From NCBI GenBank assembly GCA_036852015.1, contig JAANDG010000213.1:62001-126000 (forward strand): a stretch of 64,000 nt of DNA. Reading direction: 5' to 3'. The DNA comes from Pelodera strongyloides. Its lineage: Eukaryota; Nematoda; Chromadorea; Rhabditida; Rhabditidae. Under the pieces are notes generated by a model. It was not told where the DNA came from, did no database searches, and worked only from the letters and a program-made list of their open reading frames with translations. This document shows, piece by piece, positions 48,801 through 59,156 of this stretch (its first letter is position 1; the number at the start of each line of letters is the position of its first letter). The position numbers and the translations under genes are program-made.

Positions 48801-50734
48801 ATTTGCGGTGCATTAACTCAAGATAGCGTCACTTCAAATACAACTTTTTTAAGACACAATGTGTTACAATATATGCAGAACATGTTGCTCTTTTCTGTCA
48901 ACGGATCTACCTTTTGACGGTGCAGATGCGGAAAAGACGCGGAAAAGACGCGGATGCGGAAAGCGGAAAAGCTTCTTAAATAATAAAGGAAAGAAAACAA
49001 CCTACCTGATTTTCAAATACTTTTGCGACTTTTTCGTGATCCATTGCTGTTTCTTCGTCAATTTGCACATCGGTCCAAGCCAAACCGCACTGGGAAAATA
49101 ATTTTCAAAAATAAAATAAAAATTTAGGTAGCAAGGAAATAATGTGATATTCCGTGTTGCAGTTTTTATCTGGCCAAATAGAAAACAGAAAACAGTCTAA
49201 ATTGGCGATGTACCATATAATATACTACTCCGTGAGTATAAGTTATCAATAAAAAATATAAATAAAATAATAAAATGTAAATTTCAGTACTGTTCTGTGA
49301 TTGACATAGGCTTATACATACTTCATACATTCAATAAAATAACTTCAATAACTCTACATTAAAAAAAAAAATAAACGCCAGTAAGTATGCAGTTAGACCA
49401 CCATAAACTACCAGGTGTTAGGAATGTGTATCTTGCCGCAGTATTTGTTGTGTATGTGTGAACTCACCAATAAACATTATGTATATAAACTTACCGTATG
49501 AGCCATAATCATATGAACTGTCACATTCTCTTTTCCATTTTTTCCGAATTCTGGCCAATGTTTCGTCACCAAGTCTTCATAATTTATACGTCCTTCCTCC
49601 ACTAACTTGGCTATGCAAAGGGCGCCCATCGCCTGAAATAACACGAATGAAACAACTAACCCAAGGTCAAAATCAGTGTGTATTTTATATTTTGCAATGC
49701 AATATTTAGTACAATTAGTGGATTTTATAAAAAAAAATGATAAAAACATGTATCACACATTTACTCATCCATATACCAAGCTGAATATTCAATTTATAAA
49801 AAAAAAAGTCCGAGAGCCCCTAAACTCTTACCTTAGTACTTGAAAACGCAATTGACAATGTATCGCGTTTCCACAATCGACTTGCTTCTTTTTCCATATA
49901 ACCGCCCCAAATATCGATTACCTGGACTTACAAAACAAATCCATAAATTCAGATATGGTTTGATTTTGGAAGACCTACAGGATAGGATGATGTTCTGATG
50001 CTGTAGAGCAATATGCCATCTAGACCTAGTCGCCTACACTATTCGGTCCTCTTTGAATTTGAATACTCTATTGAGTAATCGTTAAAGCGAATTACCGGTC
50101 GGTTCTTGAAACACATTGATTACGCCAGCATTCTTATGCGGCGTATGCAAATCAGCATAAATTAGAATAAAAAATCTAGCTAAATCCGAGCAAATTAGCA
50201 TGAATACGTATGAATTCACTTGTCCACGATGAGTTTCAAAAACCGGCCGGTATTTCGCTTTAAGAAAATCAGGGTGATGAATGGTTGTTTCTTTATTATA
50301 ATAACAATTACCTTCTCTCCCTTATAATATACAGCGAACGCGGCTCCCTGTCTCTCCCAACCGTCCGCAAAATTTTGCCTAATATTAAAAGAATTAAATT
50401 TTTGAATCCGTGTAATAGTAAAGTATTATTTATTACTTAAACCAATAAATTGATCTCTCCTAGATGAAAGAACAAGTGCACATTTGCCAACATTCTATAA
50501 TATTATTTTTTATTATAATTTTTTTAAATGTATACAGGAGTATACATATGTAAAACACAAACAAAATAATCAGAGGTTTTACCTAAATACGTCATAAACA
50601 TGTTGAAATCGATCGTCCACATAACCGTCGACGTGTATTTTTGTTCCTTTTTTCTGATTTCCATAAAAGTACCAAATTATAGCCGTGCCTAGGGGTAGTA
50701 TAAACTTCCATAGGATACCCGTTGTCAACCACAT
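45827..50734 (-). CDS. LACTB/lact-like beta-lactamase-domain serine hydrolase
   Basis: Exons in transcript order: 50734-50583, 50378-50312, 49921-49832, 49632-49495, 49089-49006, 48771-48630, 48471-48335, 48101-48042, 47200-47066, 46810-46712, 46410-46303, 45901-45827. All phases agree, giving 1287 nt and 428 residues. Residues 2-24 form a hydrophobic anchor ([19 protein letters not shown]). The class C beta-lactamase-like domain follows, with an SSTK motif (SxxK, Ser100 and Lys103), [13 protein letters not shown] (about 188) in the tyrosine-motif region, and GHAGLGGQN (377) in the KTG-like position. In animals this family includes mitochondrial LACTB, and nematodes have several lact paralogues. 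The substrate is unknown. The start ATG directly follows TTTTCAG. Exon 8 uses a TTTGAG acceptor. Intron 2 carries a 182-bp TTAA element and intron 8 carries two joined ones. Confidence 0.92.
45974..46027 (-). repeat. Dispersed repeat, copy of 26262-26315
   Basis: Reverse-complement match in the last intron of the lact-like gene. Confidence 0.75.
47375..47543. mobile_element. 169-bp TTAA element, family B, lact-like intron 8
   Basis: It starts TTAAAGCGAAATACCGGCCG and ends GGCCGGTATTTCGCTTTAA. Its last TTAA is also the first TTAA of the next element. Confidence 0.9.
47540..48020. mobile_element. 481-bp TTAAAGGGATGGG foldback element, lact-like intron 8
   Basis: It starts TTAAAGGGATGGGCTCACTA and ends TAGTGAGCCCATCCCTTTAA. 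Arms of more than 200 bp are nearly perfect, so the element is one long hairpin. It ends 21 bp from the donor of the exon 48101-48042. Confidence 0.92.
50082..50263. mobile_element. 182-bp TTAA element, family B, lact-like intron 2
   Basis: It starts TTAAAGCGAATTACCGGTCG and ends GGCCGGTATTTCGCTTTAA. Confidence 0.9.
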
Positions 50735-50741
50735 CTGAAAA
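50735..50741 (-). other. Probable SL trans-splice acceptor at the lact-like start codon
   Basis: On the minus strand ATTTTCAG runs directly into ATG, so no 5' UTR would remain. This is a common arrangement for nematode genes that receive a spliced leader. Confidence 0.55.
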
Positions 50742-50782
50742 TTAATTAGTTTACAAATGTTTTCAAGTGCAGTGTTTTGTGA

Positions 50783-50856
50783 GTGGCGAGAGATATAGAG
50801 AGAGACAGTGAGAGAGAGAGAGTGAGAGAGAGAGAGAGGCGAGAGAGAGAGCGAAA
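50783..50856 (+). repeat. GA microsatellite
   Basis: GAGAGA array just upstream of the lact-like start codon. Confidence 0.85.
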
Positions 50857-51808
50857 TGCCGCAAGCTTCTTACTGGACTATACGCTTAGAGTCTGTATTG
50901 TTAGACACCTGCTAGACACCATTGGACACGCCCTGACACCCTTAAACGCACATTTGCACATTCATTTCTGGAATAGTTAGCAAAACTGGCCTGGGATCGT
51001 CGAGCAATTTCAATTTCAACTATGTAAATAGTTCGGAACAATACGGAGCCCAATACTAGACATACAGCTTTCCAAACCTCTAAGTAAGTCTAAATGTAAG
51101 GTAGGTTCTATGAAATAATAAATAAGAAAATAAATAAAAAAACACCGTTCAGCTGTTTGCTATGTAGCACCTTATGGAGGCCAAGGAGTTACTTTCAATA
51201 CGTAGATAAGGGTCAACGGAAAGCGCGCACTGATAAAAGTATTATGTCAGAACCACGAGAAAAGAACCATTCCGAAGTTGCTGTCGCAGGAAGAGAAATT
51301 TTCAAGAAAAATCTACATATAACAGGCAAACTTGGCCGGGGTTATCCGCAGTTGAAAATACAAATAGTTTTTTTTTCGATGTAGGATTGTGATTACGGTT
51401 CGAACCTAGAAAGTAGATATGTCAAAGTTGCTGTGCAGAAAATTGTATAACACCCAAAGCCCAAAAGACTATGTCATTCTCCGGGAGGTGCCCGACGAGC
51501 TACAAAAACGGAGTTCCGCAGTTATTTTACTTTGTATAAATTCGTCATTGCCGAGATATTCATTGTCACTTTAAAAAGCTGCATATGTAGCAAAAATATG
51601 GCCCTAAGAGTAATAAACAGACTTTCACTAAAATGCTAAAATTGCATTTTTTTTTTCTGAATCAGAAAACCACTCATGGCTCAACAGAGATAAGGTCATA
51701 AGAAAACGTGCGTTGATAAAATTCCAAGCGTGTAGAGTGTAGACTACAAGGTACATTGATGAAACTGATAAAATATAATAAAAAATAGCAACTATTAATA
51801 AATCATAC

Positions 51809-51979
51809 TTAAAGCGAAATGCCAGCCTCTTTGGAAAATTTGCATATGATAAGCAAATCCTATGTATCCTATGCTAATTTTGCGCGATTGCCGTGGACGA
51901 TCGCGCAAAATTAGCATAGGATACATAGGACTTGCTTATCATATGCAAATTTTCCAAAGGGGCTAGCATTTCGCTTTAA
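51809..51979. mobile_element. 171-bp palindromic TTAA element
   Basis: Family A, with the central segment GCGCGATTGCCGTGGACGATC in the opposite orientation to the copy at 15026. Confidence 0.92.
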
Positions 51980-52463
51980 CATAAACAGTAAATTAAAAAT
52001 AAAAGTTTTTTTTCCGATATTTGCTGAATAGTCTTATCGACTGGAACAGGTGGAGTTCGCAGTGCAAATACTGACTGGTTTTGTGGGTTTTTTGAAATTT
52101 TGGGTTCTCTTTTTTGAATTTTCAGTTTTTATAAAGTAGTATGCCAGTAAATGGAAATAATTGAGGGCATATATCTGATAGAGCAATAAAACGAATATTT
52201 ATTTAAAAAAACGTTAAAATATAACAAAAAAAAACAAGAAATAATGTGAATACAGTCTTTTGTCATTTGTATCAAAAAAGGTAACAGGTTCACTAAGCGG
52301 ACTGCAATATTCGTGTTGTGACAGCGAGGGATTTTACCATATTACCATATTACCATATACAAGCGATTGACAGCGAGGGATTATTCGCAGAGGTGTGCGC
52401 CATGATAGGTAATATGTAAACTAACTGTAATGAAATTCATCTTCGCCTCTTATTATAAGTTAT

Positions 52464-52704
52464 AAGGGCGCGCTCGGGATGCGGAATTCCGAACAAAAAA
52501 CGTTTCAAAAGTGGTTCGAGATTGGGGGTCGGAAATCATTATTGTTTCCACAGTAGATAATGTAGATTATAGAGTAGTAGATAGTAGATTATGCTCGCAT
52601 ATCCACTATCTACTGTGGGATTTTTTTTATTTCCGACTCTCCATCTCGAACCACTATTGAAACGTTTTTTTTTCGGAATGCCACATCCCGAACGCGCCCT
52701 TAGA
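52464..52704. repeat. Nested hairpin element, AAGGGCGCGCTCGGGAT arms
   Basis: Outer arms AAGGGCGCGCTCGGGATG, GTTTCAAAAGTGGTTCGAGA pair with TCTCGAACCACTATTGAAAC, CATCCCGAACGCGCCCTT. An inner hairpin has arms CCACAGTAGATAATG-like and CTATCTACTGTGG. Confidence 0.8.
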
Positions 52705-52778
52705 AATTTAGATGCGCCCTTAAAAACTTATATTTTTAGAAGACGGGCGAAGGACCGTGTGATGAACTCATTGTCAGA

Positions 52779-52957
52779 TTAAAGAGAAATACCAGCCGGT
52801 TTTTGAAACACATCGAGTATACATGCATTCTTATGCAGCTTGCGAATGAACACAAATTAGAATAAAAAATCGAGCTAAATTCGAGCAACTTTGCATAATT
52901 ACGTAAGAATTCGGTTGTCACGATGCGTTTCAAAAACCGACCGGAATTTCGCTTTAG
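52779..52957. mobile_element. Family B TTAA element with a degraded right flank
   Basis: It starts TTAAAGAGAAATACCAGCCG and ends GACCGGAATTTCGCTTTAG. Confidence 0.85.
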
Positions 52958-54236
52958 ATTATGTTGATAGCGATAACTTGAAACAGAGAGAATTCACACT
53001 GAATGAACTTCCTAATTTGCGTGTTACCTTGGTGATTTCCACCGGCCATTATTTTATTCGAGCACCGAGAATTAGAAAAACAAAACATAATGCAGAAGGT
53101 CATGTAAGTAGAGAAATTGAGTTGAGTTGTTCACTTATACTTACGTATAACTGGGTAAGAATTATCGTTCCAGAGTTCCAGGTCCTGGTTTCCGCATGTA
53201 ACTTATTTGGTCACGCCTTGCATGTAACATTCTGCACATCAGAATCTCGCTGTGGAACGACTTCGCGCGGCCTGTTCGACGCGAGACGTTGGCCGGGGCG
53301 AGGCTACAAAAGAGCGTGTGCCCCAGTGTGGCGGCCCACCCATTTCGAGATTCGCACCGGCCAAGTTTCCTCAGTGTTTTTCGCGAAAAATCGCAGTTTC
53401 ACCACGATAGCTAATGTGTGGCACTGCACCGAAGTGTAATTAGCGAATGATGTGATACGAAATATGAAACGCTTTGCAAATAGAATTTGGTTTTCCAATT
53501 GCAAACATTGAAATGCACTCTGATAGGGTACAACATACAACGATAGGGCGTTACATAAATGTTTCATTCCGCGTCAAGGCTTCTTAACCATAAATATGAA
53601 CGCGTCCGTGGTTTTTATGCCCTTCCGGCACAGAATGGAACAAATTTGCATATAACACATGTAAATGCAACCAACTGTCCAGCATATGTTTCAAAATCAC
53701 GTGCCATACCGCTTTAAACTGATGCCTTGTTGGCGAACATTTTTCTTTCCACGGCTTCTCTTACTGCTTGTTTCTCTGTCTTTCTCCGTTTCCCTCACCC
53801 GTCTTTTTCTCTGCCTCTCTCTTTCTCTTTTATCACTTCTGCCCCATCCTGGGTCCCTGTGCTCTTACCAAAAGCCCAGCGCTCTTTTCCCTCTCTCGGC
53901 TTTCACCTTCTGCGAGACTCGCCTCTCACTCTCTCTTGTCGCTCGCCTCCTCAAAAGTCACGCTCTCTTGCCCGCTCGTCGGGTGACTCCTCTGCCTCAG
54001 CACAGCGAGTTGTGCTCTCTCACGCTCGCACCTCAATTTATGCGCCCTCTTCTCGCTGCATTCTCTCTCGCCGCTAATTTTGCGCCGAGGAATTGATCGC
54101 TCGGGTCTGGGCCTCTCGCTAGCCAGCTGTGGGCGAGGGGGAAGAGCCAAAACACCCCCCCCCCCCTCCTAGTCCCGCTCCCAGGAAACGCCCGAGAGGA
54201 GGATTTCCAATATCTCTCCGGGATTTTCGTTTCAGT

Positions 54237-54416
54237 TTAAAGCGAAATGCCGGCCGGTTTTTGAAACGCATCGAGTAGACCAGCATTCTTATGCAGCGTA
54301 TGCAAATGAACATAAATTAGAATAAAAATCAGCTAAATTCGGGTAAATTAGCATAAACACGTAAGAATTCCGTTGTCCACGATGCGTTTCAAAAACCGGC
54401 CGGTATTTCGCTTTAA
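54237..54416. mobile_element. 180-bp TTAA element, family B
   Basis: It starts TTAAAGCGAAATGCCGGCCG and ends GGCCGGTATTTCGCTTTAA. Confidence 0.9.
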
Positions 54417-54919
54417 GATTTAGCTTTATGCTTCATTTAGCTGGTACTCTTGTTAGAGACATGTATGTGTGCCCTTTCTCTTTATTACTTTGCGTTGTAT
54501 GTAGTGTATTTTTTTTAGAGATTTCGCTTTTTATTGTTACATTCAAGTTACTTATGGATATTATCATATTTCTTCTGTTAGGTACAATATCTCTACTGAC
54601 CCTTCGACTATTCTAGCAATATGATCGGTATAAGAATATTGTCTCCTTACGACTTGTAGCGTAAGGCAGTAAGAGGTTTATTCGAACTATTATTAGGAAC
54701 TACTATAGAAATTATTAGAGGTGAAAACTTACTTGTTTACCTGTGACATCACCCGTTTGGGTCTAGCATTCACTCTTTTCGTATTTCTTCGACTTCAGCT
54801 TATGCAGTACCTGCTTACATAAAACATTGCTTATTACTAGATCTATGATCTTATTTAATAAACTTGTCAAAGTCCATCTAGAGGCGAGATAGCGCCCGCT
54901 ACACAATGGATCTCTAGTT

Positions 54920-54922
54920 ACA

Positions 54923-54981
<59 letters not shown>
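54920..54981 (+). repeat. CT microsatellite
   Basis: Nearly pure CT array, about 210 bp before the MADF gene. Confidence 0.88.
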
Positions 54982-54983
<2 letters not shown>

Positions 54984-55138
54984 CCTTCCTTCTCTCAAAT
55001 CTTACTTTTCCCTTTCGTACTTCCCTCTCTATATCTTTACAATTTGCACTCTCTCGACCTCCTTCTTTTTTTTTGTCAACCGCTGTTCACTTTCAAAAAA
55101 TGTCTGCGTATAATTTAATTGTAATCTTCATAATTTAG

Positions 55139-55192
55139 AAGCCAACTTGTTCAAGAATCCAAGAAAGTTGATTGCAAAAACGCTCTCCCGGG
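55139..55192 (+). other. 5' UTR after a probable trans-splice acceptor (MADF gene)
   Basis: AATTTAG ends at 55138, and the first ATG giving the phase needed by the next exon is at 55193. The intervening 54 nt have no other role that I can see. Confidence 0.45.
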
Positions 55193-55610
55193 ATGTCGCC
55201 CACGAAGGGTGAGCAATTGCATTGCTAATTGATTACGTCAGAAAGATTTACGTGACGTCAAGTATGAAACGCAGACGCCAGCATCCCTACTTGAGCCTTC
55301 ATTGGCCTCCTGAGGGCTGCGCCTACTGCTGTGCGAGTACTTAAACATCGCGTAAAGATATGAGCCACACCGTCGCGGCTCTGTAGCGAGTCGTGAGCCA
55401 AGAACACAGTCCCATGGTCCACTGAGTTAGTCTTGAAAATCATGCCTTCAAATGTTAATCAGTTACAGATACCGACAAATATTACAAAATCAAGGAAGAC
55501 GCTGAGGAATACCGATTGCAACAGAAGGAGTTCAAACATAAACTGATTGAATATGTGAAGCCTCAACGGTATGTCATGTTCCTTAGAGAGTAGAGGAGAG
55601 AGAGAGGGAA

Positions 55611-55657
<47 letters not shown>

Positions 55658-58600
55658 GGAAGAGAGAGAGGGAGAAAACGGGAGAGAGAGAGGTAAGAGA
55701 GAGAGGTAAGAGAGAGAGGTAAGAGAATGAGAGAGAGGTAAGTGTACGAGAGCGAGCGCAGGAAACACGGTTAGTTACAGTGTAATATATAGTTTTGTGG
55801 AGTACATATTCGTTTTGCACAGAATTTTTTTAAATTCAGAAGTCTATGGGATCGGTTCGACAGCGGTTGGAATAATAAGAATCGCTATGCAATATGGGTT
55901 CAGATAGCCGAGAGGTTGAGTAGGGAGACCGGAAGACAAATGGGCGGTAAGTAGCTATAACGTGGCCACCAAATGGCCCACGAAAGTACGGGAACCGTCG
56001 CCAATGGGTTTCCTCCGTTTTCTAAGTAATATACATACGCATTGTTGACTACATTATTCGCTTTGAGCATGTCTAATCTAGTAGCAACTACCGTAGTACA
56101 ATTGGGAAAATTTTAGATTGTTCAAATAATTAAATTTTCAGCTCGCCTTTGTTCAACGACATGGAAGAACTTGGTGGACCAGACGAGATCTTATAGGAAA
56201 CAGGTAGCTGGTACTTCGAAAAGCACAGTCCCCGAAGCTCCCCCCCCCTCTCTCTCTCTCTCTTTCTTCTCTCTCTCTCTCTCTCTGTCTCTGTCTCTCT
56301 CTCTAATAAAGGCTCTGTTTACAAACCTAATTTCTTTTTAGTTGGTGGCGCGCAAAAACACCGGTGAATTCTTTGCTGGCGATACAACTTGGGAATTCTG
56401 GGAACCGATGCATTTTATTGCGGAAATGTTTGACAAATTGGATTGGTTAGTTAAATTTCATTTTATAAATCCTGATATATATATATATGTGTGTGTGTGT
56501 GTATGTGTGCGTGTACTTGCGTGCGTGCGTTCGTGCGTGTGTGTGTATGTGTGTCTCTCTGGGGTATATGTGCGTGTGTGTCTTTGGTGTGTGTGTGTGT
56601 GTGTTGTGTGTGTGTACGTGTGTGTGTATATGTATGTGTGCGTATGGTGTTTGTGTGTACGTCTTATGCCTTCGTGCAGCTTAGGTTATATCTTTTGAAC
56701 CTTTTCAGGGAGAAACGCTGTCGTCACGAAAATAATGACACGGAAAGTTTGTTAAACGGTAGCGCTGTGGAGAGCGGTTCATTGGTTGGCGACTCGAATA
56801 GCGACGACGGAACTGTGGAGATGTTCCCCGGAGACTTGGTAATTATTTTCATTATTAATTACCGTGGCACAGTGGCAAGCGCCTTGCTCCACGCCACCGG
56901 TCGCTGGTTCGAGCCCGGCCCGGAACCCATTCACGTCACCAAAGGTGTAAAAGTTGGTAGCTGTGTAAAACCGGCGGAGATAAATCGGCTTCCCGAGAAA
57001 ATTGGCTTCCGGGAAGTTTAAAGGCCAGTTCGTTCGGCTTCAGAAATGAACCGGACCCCGGTGCACCGTTTCTGCGGATTCGGTTGATATAGCCCGGTTC
57101 ACTTTATCACTTTACTTTTTTTTACTTTATTGCAATTATATACAGTTAAAGGGTCAGGCCCATTTCAAATAACCCCTATTTTTGATGATTCCATCTGATT
57201 CTTTATGTGAAATATAGTAGGATACGATATTTTTTTAATTTTCAAGTGCAAAATTCACGCAGTATTCAGCAACTTACCATTTGCAGCCATACCCAACTAT
57301 CCATCGCAGTTGTCACGCCCCTTCGCGCTAATTGGGCAATATGCTATATTGGGCGTGGCAATTGAGATATTGGCCAATGAGCGCGAATAGGCGTGCCAAC
57401 TGCGATAAATAGTTGGGTATGACTGGCCATGGTAAATTGTTGAATAGCGTACGAATATTGCGCTTGAAAATTAGAAAACTATTGCATCCAACTATATTTG
57501 ACATGGAGAATCAGGTGAAATCATCAAAAATAGGGGTAATTTGAAATGGGCCTGACCCTTTAATTATCCAATGTGACAATTATTAATTATCATACCAAAC
57601 CCCTCTAATTGCAGTCCATCACCGAAGCGATCATACGGTATATCAATGACTCTGTAAAGAAAGAGGACGTAGAAGAGACCGATGAGAAACCAGTGAGTTC
57701 GCAGCCAATTTTTTCTGAATATACTGTATTCTTTAAATTTTTGTCGACCTTCACGGACATTAAAGCGAAATGCTAGCCCCTTTGGAAAATTTGCATATGA
57801 TAAGCAAATCCTATGTATCCTATGCTAATTTTGCGCGATTGCCGTGGACGATCGCGCAAAATTAGCATAGGATACATAGGATTTGCTTATCATATGCAAA
57901 TTTTCCAAAGGGGCTAGCATTTCGCTTTAAGGTAGCTTAACCTCCGGGTGGATCTTCAATTATAAAGCCACATCGACATTTATTCACAACAGCTAAACTA
58001 TCGTCTTTGTACTTTCCAGTTGGTTTTCCGTGAATTGATAAAATTTCAGCAGGAACCTCCCTCAACGACCGATAACCTTACCGTTGACGCTTGCATAACA
58101 GTCAACCCAAGTATTAGCGATAAAGAAGGTGTAGTATTTCTTCTTTCTTCCGTTACTACTCAACTAGTTGGCTTGTTTTATTTATTTTCCAACTTTTGGA
58201 TAACCGAACTGTTTCAAATAAGCGAAAAAAATAGCTAGTAAGATCTTGTTTTTTTTATACAAAGTCAAATGTCAACACCGAAAACAGCGTTGAGTGCCGA
58301 AGTCTCGCGCACTTTATTCTAGCTTTCACACAAAACTTTCCTGTGTTTATTGATGGAAAAAATTGGTTCAGAAGTATTAAAATATCCGAGCTTAATCCTT
58401 TCACGGCAACATGAAGCGCATCATTTTCGTATAAAACTATTTCTAGTTGAACCGTGGCGACGTCGTGGTCCCGCTCCGAAGAAGTCCCGACACTATTCTC
58501 CCACAGAGCAAGCGCTTTTGATGAAATGCTACTTGGGTAGGTGTAATGATGAAATGGTGTTTAACATTCTGCAGTTGCTTGTAAATTAAATCTGGACTGT

Positions 58601-59149
58601 TGGAGTATGGTTTTCACACACACACGCGCACACAGAGAAAGAGAGAGAGAGAAAGAGAGAGAAAGGAAATAGAGAGAGAGAGAGAGAGAGAGGGAGAGGA
58701 AGAGAGAGGGAGGGAAAGAGAGAGAGAGAGAGACAGAGAGAGGAGGGAGAGAGCCAGACAGTTAGATAGAGAGAGAATATTGGGGGAGAAAATGCTAGGG
58801 CATATGGACAAGTACGTTGAAAACTCCTGCAACCTTCAGCCACAGAATATACCCCAACGCCAACCTTATGAACAACCTTTTACTTCAAATTTCAGACTCG
58901 ACAAGTAGAGGAGGCAGGGCTTCGCTTGATGACCCCTCCTCCCCGACTCCGCCCTTTTTCCCGGCTCCGCCCATCGAGTTGCCTCCGCCCACTCCGTTGA
59001 ACCCGACGGTGCAGCTGATCAACGCCAAGTTCAACGCGTTCAACGAGCGAAATTCAAAGTTCGCGGCCGAATTTGAAATGGCTCTTCTCGAGAAAGTCAC
59101 AGAATTTAGTAGGAAATTTTTGGAGTTGGATGATAAGGACAAATGTTAG
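55193..59149 (+). CDS. MADF-domain putative DNA-binding protein
   Basis: Exons: 55193-55208, 55469-55568, 55840-55946, 56142-56203, 56342-56445, 56709-56838, 57615-57692, 58020-58128 (or from 58050), 58447-58536, 58896-59149. All phases agree, giving 349 residues, or 339 with the shorter eighth exon. The start at 55193 (MSPTK) is the only ATG that puts the second exon in frame. Residues about 27-100 read LIEYVKPQRSLWD, then IWVQIAERL, then TWKNLVDQTRSYRKQ. This is the three-helix, three-tryptophan pattern of MADF (Myb/SANT-like) domains. The middle is acidic and Ser-rich, followed by a basic WRRRGPAPKKSR patch, a Pro-rich stretch and a charged C-terminal helix. A role in transcription is inferred from the family. 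No target is known. The acceptors at 58019 and 58049 are in the same phase, the latter being the better TTTCAG. Confidence 0.8.
55585..55742 (+). repeat. GA microsatellite, MADF-gene intron 2
   Basis: GA array followed by AGAGAGAGGTA repeated units. It fills most of the intron 55569-55839. Confidence 0.85.
55958..56031 (-). repeat. Dispersed repeat, copy of 26985-27062
   Basis: Inverted match in MADF-gene intron 3. Confidence 0.65.
56247..56305 (+). repeat. CT microsatellite, MADF-gene intron 4
   Basis: CT array after a short C run. Confidence 0.85.
56487..56665 (+). repeat. TG microsatellite, MADF-gene intron 5
   Basis: Interrupted TG array. All three frames stay open across it, but the translation is Cys/Val repeat and not protein-like. 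Confidence 0.85.
56862..57101 (+). mobile_element. tRNA-derived SINE, family 2, MADF-gene intron 6
   Basis: TGGCACAGTGG is a perfect A box (56864) and GGTTCGAGCCC a near-perfect B box about 45 nt later. The body GGCGGAGATAAATCGGCTTC, CCGGTGCACCGTTTC and GCGGATTCGGTTGATATA is shared with the truncated copy at 20445. Confidence 0.85.
57146..57563. mobile_element. 418-bp TTAAAGGGTCAGG foldback element (copy 2), MADF-gene intron 6
   Basis: Same ends and same length as 30360-30777, with scattered base differences. Its right end is 51 bp from the exon at 57615. Confidence 0.92.
57760..57930. mobile_element. 171-bp palindromic TTAA element, MADF-gene intron 7
   Basis: Family A, complete, with almost identical arms, so probably one of the younger copies. 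Confidence 0.93.
58621..58766 (+). repeat. GA microsatellite, last MADF-gene intron
   Basis: Starts as a CA run and becomes a GA array. Confidence 0.85.
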
Positions 59150-59156
59150 CTTTTGA

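Larger units (their letters stand above)
50742..55138. other. Interval between the lact-like and MADF genes
   Basis: No gene is recognised. The two genes diverge from this interval, so it should hold both promoters, but no promoter motif was assigned. Contents include a GA array (50783-50856), three TTAA elements, a hairpin (52464-52704), a run of C (about 54155-54168) and a CT array (54920-54980). A CT/CCG-rich stretch at 53750-54130 has open frames of low complexity. Confidence 0.55.

Noticed and set aside
48493..48801. Plus-strand open frame of 102 residues
   Set aside because: It is antisense to two exons of the lact-like gene and to a CA-rich tract.
53665..54096. Two long plus-strand open frames of 116 and 143 residues
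   Set aside because: Both read a CT- and CCG-rich tract in different frames. Leu/Ser-rich translations with no family match.
56342..57021. Three long open frames across the TG repeat
   Set aside because: Translations are Cys/Val repeats. Only the parts at 56342-56445 and 56709-56838 are real exons.
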